A stretch of DNA of 64,000 bases from CALWZE01 sp036644375 (GCA_036644375.1 JAVXQD010000002.1:58133-122132), one strand, 5' to 3'; numbered from the stretch's first letter, positions 35,568 to 44,542 are shown. Notes: generated by a model not told the origin, from the sequence alone. Numbers and translations are program-made.

Positions 35568-36650
35568 TTAATACTTTGTCGGATTTGAATCGAGATATTT
35601 TCTGACCATAAGCGCAACCTTGAACACTATGGCGTGATCGAATTCACGCAGATCAAGACCCGTCAGCTTTTTGATTTTTTCAAGCCTGTACACAAGGGTA
35701 TTGCGGTGTACAAACAGACCGCGCGAGGTTTCCGAGACATTGAGATTATTTTCAAAAAAGCGCTGAATGGTAAACAGTGTCTCCTGGTCAAGTGAATCTA
35801 TCGAGCCCTTTTTGAATACCTCCTTGAGGAACATCTCGCAGAGTGTCGTGGGAAGCTGATAAATAAGGCGTGCAATGCCGAGATTGTCATAGGTTATAAT
35901 CGCGTGCTCGGTGTCAAATACCTTGCCGACCTCAAGAGCGACCTGCGCCTCTTTAAAAGAGGAAGCAAGCTCCTTTATGCCCGAAACTGCCGTGCCGATG
36001 CCGACGACAGCCTTGATGTAGTGCTCACCCTCAAGAATATCCACAATCGAGCCTGCGAGCTTCTCGACATCGCGCATATCAATTCCCTGATGAATTTCCT
36101 TGACGATGACGGTATCTGCCTCACTGATATTAAATACAAAGTCCTTTTGCTTGTCGGGGAAAAGCTCCGACACTATGTCAAGCGCCGATATCTCGCTTCC
36201 CGAAACAATGCGGACGAGCAGCACTATCCTGCTGATATCCGATGAAAAATGCAGCTCGCGCGCCTTAGCATAGACGTCACCCGGAAGAATATTGTCAAGC
36301 ACAACATTCTTTATGAAATTGACACGGTCGTATTTCTCGTCGAAATACTGCTTTACATTTTGCAGCGCAACCGCCGCCATAGCTGCGTATCGCATCGCCG
36401 ACTCATCTGTGCCGCCGACAAAAACTGCGTATTCGGATTTTTTGTTCTGCCCGCAGTAGTGGTATGTGTAGCCGTCAATTTTCACGACCTCGTCCACCGG
36501 AGTGTCGTTCATAACCCCGGCCCGCACACTGCCGATTTGTGTGAGGTCGCTGCATGCAATAACCGCGGAATTTTCATCAACTACGCCGACAACCCTATCG
36601 ACCGCATCCTTCATTTGGTATACGATTCCCTGAAAAAGCCTGTTTGACAT
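35568..36650 (-). CDS. PucR/CdaR-family transcriptional regulator
   Basis: The 360-residue protein has an N-terminal sensor-like region, a central GGDEF-like PucR domain and a C-terminal helix-turn-helix (about 300-350) with the family motif NLNVSETSRGLFVHRNTLVYRLEKI. Such regulators respond to small metabolites such as sugar diacids or purine products; no ligand can be named here. It stands upstream of ftsE on the same strand but 89 bases away, so it may or may not control the ftsEX cluster. Confidence 0.85.
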   Translation of the reverse strand: MSNRLFQGIVYQMKDAVDRVVGVVDENSAVIACSDLTQIGSVRAGVMNDTPVDEVVKIDGYTYHYCGQNKKSEYAVFVGGTDESAMRYAAMAAVALQNVKQYFDEKYDRVNFIKNVVLDNILPGDVYAKARELHFSSDISRIVLLVRIVSGSEISALDIVSELFPDKQKDFVFNISEADTVIVKEIHQGIDMRDVEKLAGSIVDILEGEHYIKAVVGIGTAVSGIKELASSFKEAQVALEVGKVFDTEHAIITYDNLGIARLIYQLPTTLCEMFLKEVFKKGSIDSLDQETLFTIQRFFENNLNVSETSRGLFVHRNTLVYRLEKIKKLTGLDLREFDHAIVFKVALMVRKYLDSNPTKY

Positions 36651-36748
36651 CTTTGCTTCCCCTTTTTTTTAATTATTTTAAATTTAAATTTTGTTCCGTC
36701 ATTTTAACTAATTGACAAATAAATAGATTTAAGAACGTATATATATCT

Positions 36749-36777
36749 ATATTACACAAACAAAAAGTCTTTTGCAA
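36749..36777 (-). promoter_or_regulatory. Promoter of the PucR-type regulator
   Basis: On the minus strand TTGCAA (36777-36772) and TAATAT (36754-36749) are spaced by 17 bases, about 100 bases upstream of the ATG in a very AT-rich stretch. Apart from this and the rsmA terminator the 36651-36977 gap shows nothing. Confidence 0.5.
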
Positions 36778-36894
36778 CATATTTATACAAATATGTTTGC
36801 TTTTCTATGTGAATTTTGCACCATTTAATTAAAATGCTAATTTTTTCCTTAAAATACGGGCATTTTCGCTTTGTTAAAATTGACATATATTGCA

Positions 36895-36945
36895 AAAAGC
36901 GGGATTTCAGCACAACAATGCTTAAAACCCCGCTTTCGCTCGAAA
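36895..36945 (-). terminator. Terminator after rsmA
   Basis: AAAGCGGG and CCCGCTTT arms with an imperfect middle form a hairpin that ends on the minus strand in TTTTTGC, 35-80 bases past the rsmA stop. Confidence 0.75.
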
Positions 36946-36977
36946 TTGTTTGTTTTATCTGATTTCAGATGAAATTT

Positions 36978-37817
36978 TTAAATCAGTGCGCTTAAATCCG
37001 AGAAATTTTGTATTGTCATTCGCTCGGGGCGAATTGACGGGTCAAGCCCGAGACTCTCAATCGAGCGTATAACCGATGCCTTTTCCACCGCAAGCACCGA
37101 TGAAATTGAATTGGCGGCTGTTTTGCGGCGCTGTGAGAATGCTGCCTTGATAACCGCAAACATGCGCGCCTCGTCAGCCGGCTTGACGTCGGACGCGCGA
37201 ACCTCAAGCCTTATCACGCTGCTTGTCACGTTAGGGGGAGGATAAAAGCTGCCCGCAGCTACGTCAAACAGCATTTGCGGCTCACTGTAATAGCGTATCG
37301 CAAGCGTGACAGCACCGCATTCGCGGCTTGCCTCTGAGGCACAAAACCGCTGAGCCGCCTCCTTTTGCACCATGGCGACAATAAATTCAATCGGCAGCCG
37401 CTGTTCAAGAAGCATCATAATAATCGGGCTGGTGATATAATACGGCAAATTGCCGACCACTCCGACGCGCATACCTTGGAAATGCTCTACTATTACCTTT
37501 TTCAAGTCAATCTTCAAAATATCGCAGTTTATGACCTCGACATTGTCAAATTCTCTGAGATTCTCCTCAAGCACGGGTATCAAATCGCTGTCGATTTCTA
37601 TCGCAACGACCTTTTTTGCGCGAATTGCAAGCTCTTTTGTCAGCGCACCCATGCCGGGGCCTATCTCTATTATGCCGAGCTCATCGCCGCAGACGCTCTG
37701 CTCCGCTATTTTTTCACAAATTCCGACATTGACAAGAAAGTTCTGTCCGAACAGTTTTTTTGGCGAAAGACCGTTTTTCGCAAGCGTTGAGCCTGCCGAA
37801 TTTTTTGTGTCAGCCAT
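36978..37817 (-). CDS. rsmA: 16S rRNA dimethyladenosine transferase
   Basis: RsmA (KsgA) dimethylates two adjacent adenosines in helix 45 of 16S rRNA. The protein shows the KLFGQNFLVN start motif, the SAM site EIGPGMGALT, and NLPYYITSPII with the catalytic NLPY. The ATG at 37817 (279 residues, AAGGATT ribosome site) is preferred over a TTG seven codons upstream. It overlaps the end of cdd by eight bases. Confidence 0.95.
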   Translation of the reverse strand: MADTKNSAGSTLAKNGLSPKKLFGQNFLVNVGICEKIAEQSVCGDELGIIEIGPGMGALTKELAIRAKKVVAIEIDSDLIPVLEENLREFDNVEVINCDILKIDLKKVIVEHFQGMRVGVVGNLPYYITSPIIMMLLEQRLPIEFIVAMVQKEAAQRFCASEASRECGAVTLAIRYYSEPQMLFDVAAGSFYPPPNVTSSVIRLEVRASDVKPADEARMFAVIKAAFSQRRKTAANSISSVLAVEKASVIRSIESLGLDPSIRPERMTIQNFSDLSALI

Positions 37818-38232
37818 TGTAATCCTTGTTTGAATCAAATGACATAAAGGGCAGCGGCGCTATCTCGCGAAGCGTGTGCTCAAAAACCTTGCCGCCGGGA
37901 CCGACCATGTACAGCGGAAGCTCAAGCGAGTCGCAAAACTCGGTCATCACCTGCCTGCAAATCATACACGGAGCGCAGTCAAAATCATCTCCCGTGGCAA
38001 CTGCAATGGCGGTAAATTTGCGGCATCCGGACGCGACCATTGACAAAAGCGCCGTTCTCTCGGCACAAACTGTCGCTCCATAGCTGGCATTCTCGATATT
38101 GCAGCCCCTGTATACCGTCCCGTCGGCACCCAGCACCGCTGCTCCGACCATATATTTTGAATACGGGCAATACGCCTTTTGTCTCGCTTCCTGCGCTGCC
38201 TCTACCAGCATTTTCATTGTCTGTGTGCTCAT
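37810..38232 (-). CDS. cdd: Cytidine deaminase
   Basis: This small tetrameric-type zinc enzyme deaminates cytidine and deoxycytidine for pyrimidine salvage. In 140 residues it has PYSKYMVGAAV, the CAE motif (VCAERTA) with the catalytic Glu, and PCMICRQ supplying the other two zinc cysteines. The ATG at 38232 lies seven bases after CGGAG; an ATG two codons upstream is too close to that site. The long in-frame extension upstream has no ribosome site. Confidence 0.94.
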   Translation of the reverse strand: MSTQTMKMLVEAAQEARQKAYCPYSKYMVGAAVLGADGTVYRGCNIENASYGATVCAERTALLSMVASGCRKFTAIAVATGDDFDCAPCMICRQVMTEFCDSLELPLYMVGPGGKVFEHTLREIAPLPFMSFDSNKDYNG

Positions 38233-38531
38233 ATTCATGCTCCGTTCATAAGTTATTGTAAATATGTGATATATAAATATTGTATCATATTTTTTCGGTT
38301 TTAGCACTATTTTATACGCCGCAAGGCTCATCGCAAGCCGAGGTGCTTCGACGAAGGTATATGTGCCTTTTCGGAATGTCGCCTGTCGCCGCAAGCCATG
38401 CGCGTCATACCCCTGCATACAGTATTTGCACGGAAAATACAATTTTCTTGAATTCTTTATATAAATGTAATATTATGTAGTATAGTTCGCGTAGTATTAT
38501 GCATTCACGAAATTTAAAGGAGGCAGCAATT

Positions 38532-39026
38532 ATGCCGATACGCAGAGACAAAATAAATTATTACCTCGATATCGCCGATACCGTCAGCAAGCGCGGAACC
38601 TGCTTGCGCCGCAATTTCGGCGCGATTATCGTTAAAAATGACGAGATTGTATCCACCGGCTACACAGGTGCACCGAGAGGTCGCAAGAACTGCTCGGATC
38701 TCGGATATTGCCGCCGTCAGCAACTCAATATTCCGCGCGGGGAGCGCTACGAAATCTGCCGTTCGGTTCACGCCGAGGCAAACGCAATAATCAGCGCAGC
38801 GCGCAAGGACTGCATCGGTGCCACACTCTATCTTGTCGGATACGAGATGGACAGCGGCGAGTACGTTGAAAATGCAAATTCCTGTGCCATGTGCAAACGC
38901 CTCATCATCAATGCAGGTCTTCAAACCGTCATTATCCGCAATACAAAATCCGAATATACGGTAATTGACGTCGATGCGGAGTGGGTGTCAAACGACGAGT
39001 CACTCGGTGAGCTTACAGGATATTAA
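38532..39026 (+). CDS. dCMP deaminase family protein
   Basis: This 164-residue zinc deaminase of the ComEB/dCMP deaminase family carries HAEANAI (zinc His and catalytic Glu) and SCAMCKRLI (zinc cysteines). The family converts dCMP to dUMP for thymidylate synthesis; dut and cdd in this window serve the same pool. A perfect AAAGGAGG ribosome site decides the ATG at 38532. It opens a plus-strand run with coaX, an ECF S-component and a HAD enzyme. Confidence 0.9.
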   Translation: MPIRRDKINYYLDIADTVSKRGTCLRRNFGAIIVKNDEIVSTGYTGAPRGRKNCSDLGYCRRQQLNIPRGERYEICRSVHAEANAIISAARKDCIGATLYLVGYEMDSGEYVENANSCAMCKRLIINAGLQTVIIRNTKSEYTVIDVDAEWVSNDESLGELTGY

Positions 39027-39041
39027 GAAACGGAGCACGCT

Positions 39042-39812
39042 ATGATTTTATGTGTGGATATCGGAAACAGCAATATCGTATACGGCTGCTTTGACAAGCA
39101 GGATAAGCTGCTCTTTTTCTCCAGAGCCGCAACCGACCACCGCCGAACCGGAGACCAGTATGCGGTTGAGCTCAAAGACATAATCTGTCTTCACGGCATA
39201 GATATCGAGGAAATCACAGGGGCCATTGTCAGCTCCGTTGTGCCGATAGTTACCGCGAATCTCGTTTTTGCGGTAAAGGCAGTCACTTCGCTTGAGCCGC
39301 TTGTGCTATCCTATAACTCAAGCCACGGAATGACGATAAAACTCGACAACCCGCGCGAAATCGGCGGTGACCTTTTGGCGACCGCCGTCGGAGCCAAGGC
39401 GAAATACCCAATGCCCGCAATCATAATTGATATGGGCACCGCGACAAAAATCACAGTTCTCGACAGCGGGGGCTGCTTTCTCGGCGGGGCGATTACTCCC
39501 GGGCTTCGCATCTCATATGATGCGCTTGTTCAAAAGACCTCGCTGCTGCCGGGTGTGTCATTTTTCGCCCCGCCTCAGGTCATAGGCACAAATACTCCCG
39601 ACTGCATGATGTCGGGCGCGGTCTTTGCGACCGCCTCGATGCTTGATGGAATGTGCGACAAAATCTCAAAACAGCTCGGCGAGACACCAACCGTAGTAAT
39701 TACGGGCGGACTTGCCTTTGCAATTGCCCCTCATTGCAGCACCGAAATGATTCACGACGATGTGCTGCTGCTTGACGGACTCAGAATCGTGTTTCAAATG
39801 AGCGCGAAATAG
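39042..39812 (+). CDS. coaX: Type III pantothenate kinase
   Basis: CoaX phosphorylates pantothenate, the first step of coenzyme A synthesis, and belongs to the ASKHA fold. The 256-residue protein has the N-terminal VDIGNSNIVYG phosphate loop, GGDLLATAVGA, IDMGTATKI and GGAITPGLRIS. It lies 15 bases behind the dCMP deaminase gene, and a likely vitamin importer follows. Confidence 0.95.
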   Translation: MILCVDIGNSNIVYGCFDKQDKLLFFSRAATDHRRTGDQYAVELKDIICLHGIDIEEITGAIVSSVVPIVTANLVFAVKAVTSLEPLVLSYNSSHGMTIKLDNPREIGGDLLATAVGAKAKYPMPAIIIDMGTATKITVLDSGGCFLGGAITPGLRISYDALVQKTSLLPGVSFFAPPQVIGTNTPDCMMSGAVFATASMLDGMCDKISKQLGETPTVVITGGLAFAIAPHCSTEMIHDDVLLLDGLRIVFQMSAK

Positions 39813-39845
39813 CGCTTGTTCGCAAAATAGAAAGGATTTTTTTAA

Positions 39846-40493
39846 ATGAAAGAGATAAATAATCACAAGTTCAGTACCAACAGGCTGGTGCGCATTGCTA
39901 TTTTGACAGCTATCCTGTTATTTTTGACCTTCACCTCCTTTGGATATTTAAAGGTCGGCGTTCTGGAAATAACAATTATGCATCTTCCGGTTATCGTCGG
40001 CGCAATCCTCATGGGTCAGGGAGTCGGGGCTTTTTTGGGTCTTGTCTTCGGACTCTCCAGCTTTGCACAATGCTTTATGGGCTCTCCGCTCGGAACTTTT
40101 TTGGTTCAGCTCAGTCCCTTGAAAACCTTTATTGTCTGCGTTGTACCGCGTGTACTTATGGGATTTTTGGTCGGGGTCATCTTCAGCGCGCTCTATAAGT
40201 CAGTCAAGGCACGCAAGCTCTCATATGTCGCGGCAAGCTTTTCGGGCGCAGTGCTCAACACGGTTTTCTTTATGGGTGCGCTGTTTCTGCTGTTCGGCGG
40301 CGATGCCGGATTTTTGTCGTTTCTCGGAACAGACAAGGTGACACTGATGTTTATCGCTTCGATGGTCGGAATAAACGGAGTTCTGGAATCGGTAATATGC
40401 CTGCCGTTCGGCTTTGCGGTCGAGCGCATTGTTTACGCCGTAAACAAGAATTCATCCGCCCAAAAATCAGACGATTCAACCGGGGAGGCTTAA
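39846..40493 (+). CDS. ECF transporter S-component, probably for pantothenate
   Basis: This 215-residue integral membrane protein has about six helices, typical of ECF S-components, with the ITIMHLPVIVGAILMG segment near residue 45 that resembles PanT-type proteins. S-components bind the vitamin and dock to a shared EcfA/A'/T energising module, which is not in this window. Placement next to coaX suggests pantothenate; that is inference. Its stop codon overlaps the next ATG (TAATG). Confidence 0.75.
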   Translation: MKEINNHKFSTNRLVRIAILTAILLFLTFTSFGYLKVGVLEITIMHLPVIVGAILMGQGVGAFLGLVFGLSSFAQCFMGSPLGTFLVQLSPLKTFIVCVVPRVLMGFLVGVIFSALYKSVKARKLSYVAASFSGAVLNTVFFMGALFLLFGGDAGFLSFLGTDKVTLMFIASMVGINGVLESVICLPFGFAVERIVYAVNKNSSAQKSDDSTGEA

Positions 40494-41155
40494 TGGCAAT
40501 AAATTATATTCTGTTTGACATGGACGGTCTGCTCACGGATTCCGAAAGACTGTCCTTTGAAACACTTCATGAAATTATAAATGAGTACGGATTCGAGCTC
40601 GACAGAAAGCAGTACTGCAACATTATCGGAAAAAACAACGATGCCTGTAAAAGGCTGCTTCAGGAGATGTTCTTGGGACTCAATGGCACCGAGGTCATTG
40701 CGGAGTACGGAGTGCGCTTTTCCAAGGCAGTAAATGACGGAAAGCTATATCTCAAGAAGGGCGTGCATGAGATACTTGACCTGTGTGACAGGCTGGGTAT
40801 AAAGAAAGCCGTGGCAAGCTCCAATAACGGAAAATATGTGCGGTTCTCTCTCGGCTCATGCGGTATACTCGACCGAATGGATCTGTTGGTTTATGACGAA
40901 ATGGTCGCTAACGCAAAGCCGGCTCCCGATCTTTTTTTGAAAGCCGCCGAGCTTTTGAACGCACCGCATGATGAATGTCTGGTTCTTGAGGATTCATATG
41001 CGGGAGTCATGGCCGCACACGCCGCCGGAATCCCCGTAATTGTCGTGCCGGACTTGATTGCACCCAATGAGGAGATTCTGTCAATGTGTGTGCGCAGCGC
41101 GGACAGCCTTTTAGATGTCATTGACTACATCAATTCAACCGGAAAAGTGTCCTAA
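40493..41155 (+). CDS. HAD-superfamily phosphatase/phosphomutase, beta-PGM-like
   Basis: The 220-residue enzyme has the HAD nucleophile motif FDMDGLLTDSE near residue 8, a helical cap (about 15-80), motif II (VASSN), the motif III Lys (ANAKPAPDLF) and motif IV (LVLEDSYAGV). It belongs to the beta-phosphoglucomutase/sugar-phosphatase group. The substrate is not readable. The ATG at 40493 overlaps the stop of the upstream gene, with GGGGAGG as ribosome site. Confidence 0.88.
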   Translation: MAINYILFDMDGLLTDSERLSFETLHEIINEYGFELDRKQYCNIIGKNNDACKRLLQEMFLGLNGTEVIAEYGVRFSKAVNDGKLYLKKGVHEILDLCDRLGIKKAVASSNNGKYVRFSLGSCGILDRMDLLVYDEMVANAKPAPDLFLKAAELLNAPHDECLVLEDSYAGVMAAHAAGIPVIVVPDLIAPNEEILSMCVRSADSLLDVIDYINSTGKVS

Positions 41156-41187
41156 ATTCAAAAAAGTGTCTCATAACGAAATCAAAG

Positions 41188-41234
41188 AACCCGCTCAAAA
41201 GACGGCTGCAGCCGTTGCATTTGAGCGGGTTTTT
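41188..41234. terminator. Terminator between the HAD gene and mgtE
   Basis: AACCCGCTCAAA (41188-41199) pairs with TTTGAGCGGGTT (41220-41231), with an inner CGGCTGCAGCCG palindrome and a T-run after the right arm. Confidence 0.85.
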
Positions 41235-41296
41235 GTAAATATAGGGGGAAGAGAGCCTGCTGCGGCGGCTTCTTTTTGTTATCATGGCATAAGTCG

Positions 41297-42661
41297 TTAT
41301 AGCCCCAAGATAGCCTTTGCTATTGTAAAATAGACAAGCAGCGAAATCGCATCTACTATTGTCGTTATAAACGGCGCTGACATTACCGCGGGGTCAAAGC
41401 CCATCTTTTTGGAAATCATCGGCAGAGTGCAGCCGACTATTTTAGCGACAAAAACCGTCAGAATCAAGGTCAGGTTCACTGCGAGCGACACCATCAGCCC
41501 AACCCTGTCAAAAAGCATCAGCTTGACGAAGTTCGCAGCGGCGAGCGTAATTCCGCAGACAACCGCAACACGTGCCTCTTTCCAGATGATTTTGAGCCAG
41601 TCCGAAAATTCGACTTCGCCGAGCGAGAGTCCGCGTATGACTGTCACCGACGACTGAGAGCCGCTGTTTCCGCCCGTATCCATGAGCATCGGTATGTATG
41701 CCACAAGCGCCACCTGCGCCGCGAGAGCCACCTCAAACGAGCTGATTATCATTCCCGTGAAGGTTGCCGACACCATCAGCAGAAGCAGCCATGGTATGCG
41801 GGCCTTCCACAGCTCGAACGTCGTCATCTTGAGATACGGCTTATCCGTAGGCACGATAGCATTCATCTTCTCGATATCCTCGGTAAACTCCTCCTGCATG
41901 ACGTCAATGGCGTCGTCTACCGTGATGATTCCGACAAGCCTGCCCTCGCTGTCCACGACGGGAAGCGCGATGAAATCGTATTTGCTGAACATCTGCGCGA
42001 CGACCTCCTGGTCATCACAGGTATTGACCGAAATTATGTTCTCCTCCATTATATCGTCAATAACATCCTCATACTGCGCGAGCAGCAGATCCTTTACCGA
42101 TACAAGCCCAAGCAGCTTCCTGTTCTTGTCAGTGACATAGCAGGTATATATCGTTTCCTTGTCAACCCCGGTTTTGCGTATTCTCGCGAAGGACTGCTCT
42201 ACGGTCATTGTCTTTTTCAGATCGACGTACTCTATTGTCATGATGCTGCCCGCCGAATCCTCCGGATAATTGAGCAGCTGATTGATGCTTTTTCTCGTAT
42301 CCGCGTCGACGCTTTGCAGAATTCGCTTTACGACATTTGCGGGCATCTCCTCTATTATGTCAACGGTATCGTCAAGAAACAAATCATCGAGCACCTCACG
42401 AAGCTCCTTGTCGTTAAAGCCCTTGATCAGAATCTCCTGAGTGTCGACATCCATCTCGACAAACGTGTCCGAGGCTATGTCCTTCGGCAAAATTCTAAAC
42501 AGCACCAACAATTCCTCGCGAGTTATCTCCTCATCCTCAAGCAGTGTCTCAATCTCTGCGGCAATGTCGGCGCAGTTCTCCTGCGAAAGCAGCTCGTGAA
42601 GTTCTTTTTTCTTCTTTGCCTTCAAAAGCTCAAGAATTTTCGCGCCCATGTTTTCTTCCAT
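41297..42661 (-). CDS. mgtE: Magnesium transporter MgtE
   Basis: MgtE is a dimeric Mg2+ channel gated by cytoplasmic Mg2+. In 454 residues there are an N-domain (about 1-125), a tandem CBS pair (about 130-255) and five C-terminal helices (about 280-454) with GGNSGSQSSVTVIRGL, the conserved pore segment. The ATG at 42661 follows a GGGGGTG ribosome site; upstream in-frame codons lie in the riboswitch leader. Expression should be controlled by the M-box leader. Confidence 0.95.
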   Translation of the reverse strand: MEENMGAKILELLKAKKKKELHELLSQENCADIAAEIETLLEDEEITREELLVLFRILPKDIASDTFVEMDVDTQEILIKGFNDKELREVLDDLFLDDTVDIIEEMPANVVKRILQSVDADTRKSINQLLNYPEDSAGSIMTIEYVDLKKTMTVEQSFARIRKTGVDKETIYTCYVTDKNRKLLGLVSVKDLLLAQYEDVIDDIMEENIISVNTCDDQEVVAQMFSKYDFIALPVVDSEGRLVGIITVDDAIDVMQEEFTEDIEKMNAIVPTDKPYLKMTTFELWKARIPWLLLLMVSATFTGMIISSFEVALAAQVALVAYIPMLMDTGGNSGSQSSVTVIRGLSLGEVEFSDWLKIIWKEARVAVVCGITLAAANFVKLMLFDRVGLMVSLAVNLTLILTVFVAKIVGCTLPMISKKMGFDPAVMSAPFITTIVDAISLLVYFTIAKAILGL

Positions 42662-42699
42662 CGTTCGCACCCCCGTTTCATTTATTCCGCTGAATAATA

Positions 42700-42740
42700 C
42701 AAATAAAATCCGAGCTGTCACAGAACGACGGTTCGGATTT
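42700..42740 (-). terminator. Riboswitch expression-platform terminator of mgtE
   Basis: On the minus strand a 14-bp stem (42740-42727 with 42719-42706, two G-U pairs, 7-base loop) is followed by TTTTATTT. It lies between the M-box and the mgtE ribosome site, as expected for a Mg2+-dependent terminator. Confidence 0.8.
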
Positions 42741-42930
42741 ACAAAGCACCCTAATACACAGCAGTAAGCTGCGCCACCGTTCAAGCTTTAGCTTCGCAGG
42801 GCAATGAAGTTGCGTTAGGTTATGCCTTGTTTTTCGACATACCCTGCTAACCTGCTGATGGAGTCTCCTCCATTTTGCGGCAGCAACCCGTATCCCTGTG
42901 GTAACCTTGCCTACCGGGTATATTCAGTTT
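42741..42930 (-). ncRNA. M-box (ykoK) magnesium riboswitch
   Basis: The mgtE leader on the minus strand carries M-box-like conserved blocks in order: GGTAGGCAAGGTTACC near 42920-42905, a GGATACGGGTTGCTGCCGC block near 42895-42877, a short GGAG hairpin, and TTAGCAGGGTATGTCG with GGCATAACCTAACG. M-boxes bind several Mg2+ ions and fold so that the downstream terminator forms. A matching terminator and mgtE follow. The boundaries are approximate. Confidence 0.8.
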
Positions 42931-42956
42931 TTTATACTTTCAGTTTATTCGTATAC

Positions 42957-43325
42957 TCACTCTTTGTCAACACCTTTTGCAAATAAATCTTTCAGTCCGG
43001 CAAGGATAATAAATACGGCAAATGCCGTTCTGAGCGCAGTCTCCTCAACTGCCTGTGCCGCAAAAAATCCCGCGACTGCGGCCGCCGCACCCACTGCCGA
43101 GCAGCTGAGCGCAAGTCTTACATCAATAAGCTTATTTTTGATATGCAGCACCACCGCAATGATTATTATAGGAATGAAAAACAGCAGATTAATTCCCTGG
43201 GCGCTCCTTTGCGCTATATCGGTGCAGAGCGCAAGATACACCACAAGGATAAATCCGCCTCCCAGCCCCATCGACGCGAGCACTCCCGATGCCGCGCCGA
43301 CAATTGTCGCTGCCCACCAGCTCAT
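42957..43325 (-). CDS. TSUP (TauE/SafE) half-transporter, second half
   Basis: This 122-residue membrane protein has four predicted helices and the ASMGLGGGFILV glycine-rich motif of TSUP permeases. Normal TSUP proteins are about 250 residues with two such halves. Here it corresponds to one half and overlaps the companion half-gene by four bases (ATGA). A GGCGGTGATG ribosome site precedes the ATG, so it is a real separate start and not a frameshift. The two halves likely assemble as a heteromer exporting a sulfur-containing anion; the substrate is unknown. Confidence 0.8.
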   Translation of the reverse strand: MSWWAATIVGAASGVLASMGLGGGFILVVYLALCTDIAQRSAQGINLLFFIPIIIIAVVLHIKNKLIDVRLALSCSAVGAAAAVAGFFAAQAVEETALRTAFAVFIILAGLKDLFAKGVDKE

Positions 43326-43681
43326 ATTAGCAACATCACCGCCCCCGAGATAATCAGCACCGCCCCGAATACCCGATGAAGAATATCGGCTTTGATGTTT
43401 TTCAAAAACGCCGAGCCGAGCAGTGCTCCGACGATTCCTCCCGGCACAAACATAAGTCCCCTGCCCCACTCAATCTGACCGTACACCGCATAGAGAACAA
43501 AGCTGACTGCGCTCATTACCAGAATCATCAGCGTCGCGCTCGCGTGGGCTTTTTTTTCGTCTTTGAGCATGGGGCGCAAAAACATAACCGCCGCCACACC
43601 GCCGCCGCTTCCGAAAAGCCCGTTCAAAAAACCGCTTATGAGTCCCGCAAGCGCTATCTTGGTGCTGCTGTTTCTTTTCAC
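43322..43681 (-). CDS. TSUP (TauE/SafE) half-transporter, first half
   Basis: The 119-residue protein has four hydrophobic helices and the GLFGSGGGVAAVMFL motif that marks the first TSUP repeat. It is followed immediately, with ATGA overlap, by the second half-gene. Coupled translation would keep the two subunits equal. Length and motif show it is half of a typical permease. Confidence 0.8.
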   Translation of the reverse strand: MKRNSSTKIALAGLISGFLNGLFGSGGGVAAVMFLRPMLKDEKKAHASATLMILVMSAVSFVLYAVYGQIEWGRGLMFVPGGIVGALLGSAFLKNIKADILHRVFGAVLIISGAVMLLI

Positions 43682-43704
43682 GGCACCATCACCCTCCCCT
43701 TTTA

Positions 43705-43740
43705 AACAAAACCGCTATGTGAATAGTTTTCACACAGCGG
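43705..43740 (-). terminator. Terminator after tcdA
   Basis: Arms 43712-43723 and 43729-43740 pair with one mismatch around TAGTT. On the minus strand TTTTGTTT follows. Confidence 0.7.
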
Positions 43741-43790
43741 CAGTGATTATGTGTCCGAAAAAAGGGATATTGCGTTGTTTTATTATATTT

Positions 43791-44483
43791 TTATGCAATC
43801 AATTGTCTTATGACATAGCCCGCAAGCAGATATCCGGCAACAGGCGGCACGAAGCTTATGCTGGCGGGAGTTCTGCCCTTGTCGGCCGGCTGAATCGGCG
43901 CAGCTCTTGAAAAAAGCGCTGTCACCCCGCTTATTCCGCGATTGCGGAGCTCGCGCCTCATGACACGGGACAACCCGCAGCCGTTACCTGAGGAGGTCTC
44001 GATATCCCCGATTACAAAGTCGGAGGCGTCAATTCGATTGCCTGTACCCATGCTCGTTATAATATTAAATCCGAGTTTTTTTGCCTGTTCGATAAGTGCG
44101 AGCTTTGAGGTGACGCAGTCGATGGCATCGATGATATAATCCGGCTTGAAATCAAAAATCAAGCTGAGATTATCCGCGTCAAGACGTTCCTTTACGGCGG
44201 TAACCTCACATTCGGGGTTTATGGACGCCGCGCGCTCTGACGCGACGGCACATTTGTCACGCCCGACGGTGCTGCGAGTCGCCAAAAGCTGACGGTTCAG
44301 ATTTGTCACGTCAAATACATCGCAGTCGAGTGCGAGAATGTGACCGACACCGCTTCGCACAATTGCCTCAAATGCAGCGCCCCCGACTCCACCGAGACCC
44401 GCGATGGCAACTCGGGAATTCTTGAGCTTATCCGACGCCTGTACGCCCACAAGCCGGTCCTGCCGCGCAAGCCAGTTATCCAT
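43791..44483 (-). CDS. tcdA: tRNA threonylcarbamoyladenosine dehydratase
   Basis: This E1-like ThiF/MoeB-family enzyme cyclises t6A37 to ct6A in tRNA using ATP. In 230 residues it shows the adenylation loop GLGGVGGAAFEAIVRSGVG, DCDVFDVTNLNRQ and the DAIDCVTSK segment typical of TcdA/CsdL. The ATG follows GAGGT, directly behind a terminator hairpin belonging to the upstream RNA gene. Confidence 0.88.
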   Translation of the reverse strand: MDNWLARQDRLVGVQASDKLKNSRVAIAGLGGVGGAAFEAIVRSGVGHILALDCDVFDVTNLNRQLLATRSTVGRDKCAVASERAASINPECEVTAVKERLDADNLSLIFDFKPDYIIDAIDCVTSKLALIEQAKKLGFNIITSMGTGNRIDASDFVIGDIETSSGNGCGLSRVMRRELRNRGISGVTALFSRAAPIQPADKGRTPASISFVPPVAGYLLAGYVIRQLIA

Positions 44484-44495
44484 GATGTTTACCTC

Positions 44496-44526
44496 AATAA
44501 AAAGGCAGATATATCAAATATCTGCC
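44496..44526 (-). terminator. Terminator of the structured RNA
   Basis: GGCAGATAT (44504-44512) pairs with ATATCTGCC (44518-44526) around 5 bases. On the minus strand TTTTTATT follows. Confidence 0.85.
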
Positions 44527-44542
44527 CGCAAATTATTTAATC

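Noticed and set aside
36713..36746. TTGACA on the plus strand followed by TATATAT
   Set aside because: The spacing is 20 and no plus-strand gene follows; it is more likely chance in AT-rich sequence.
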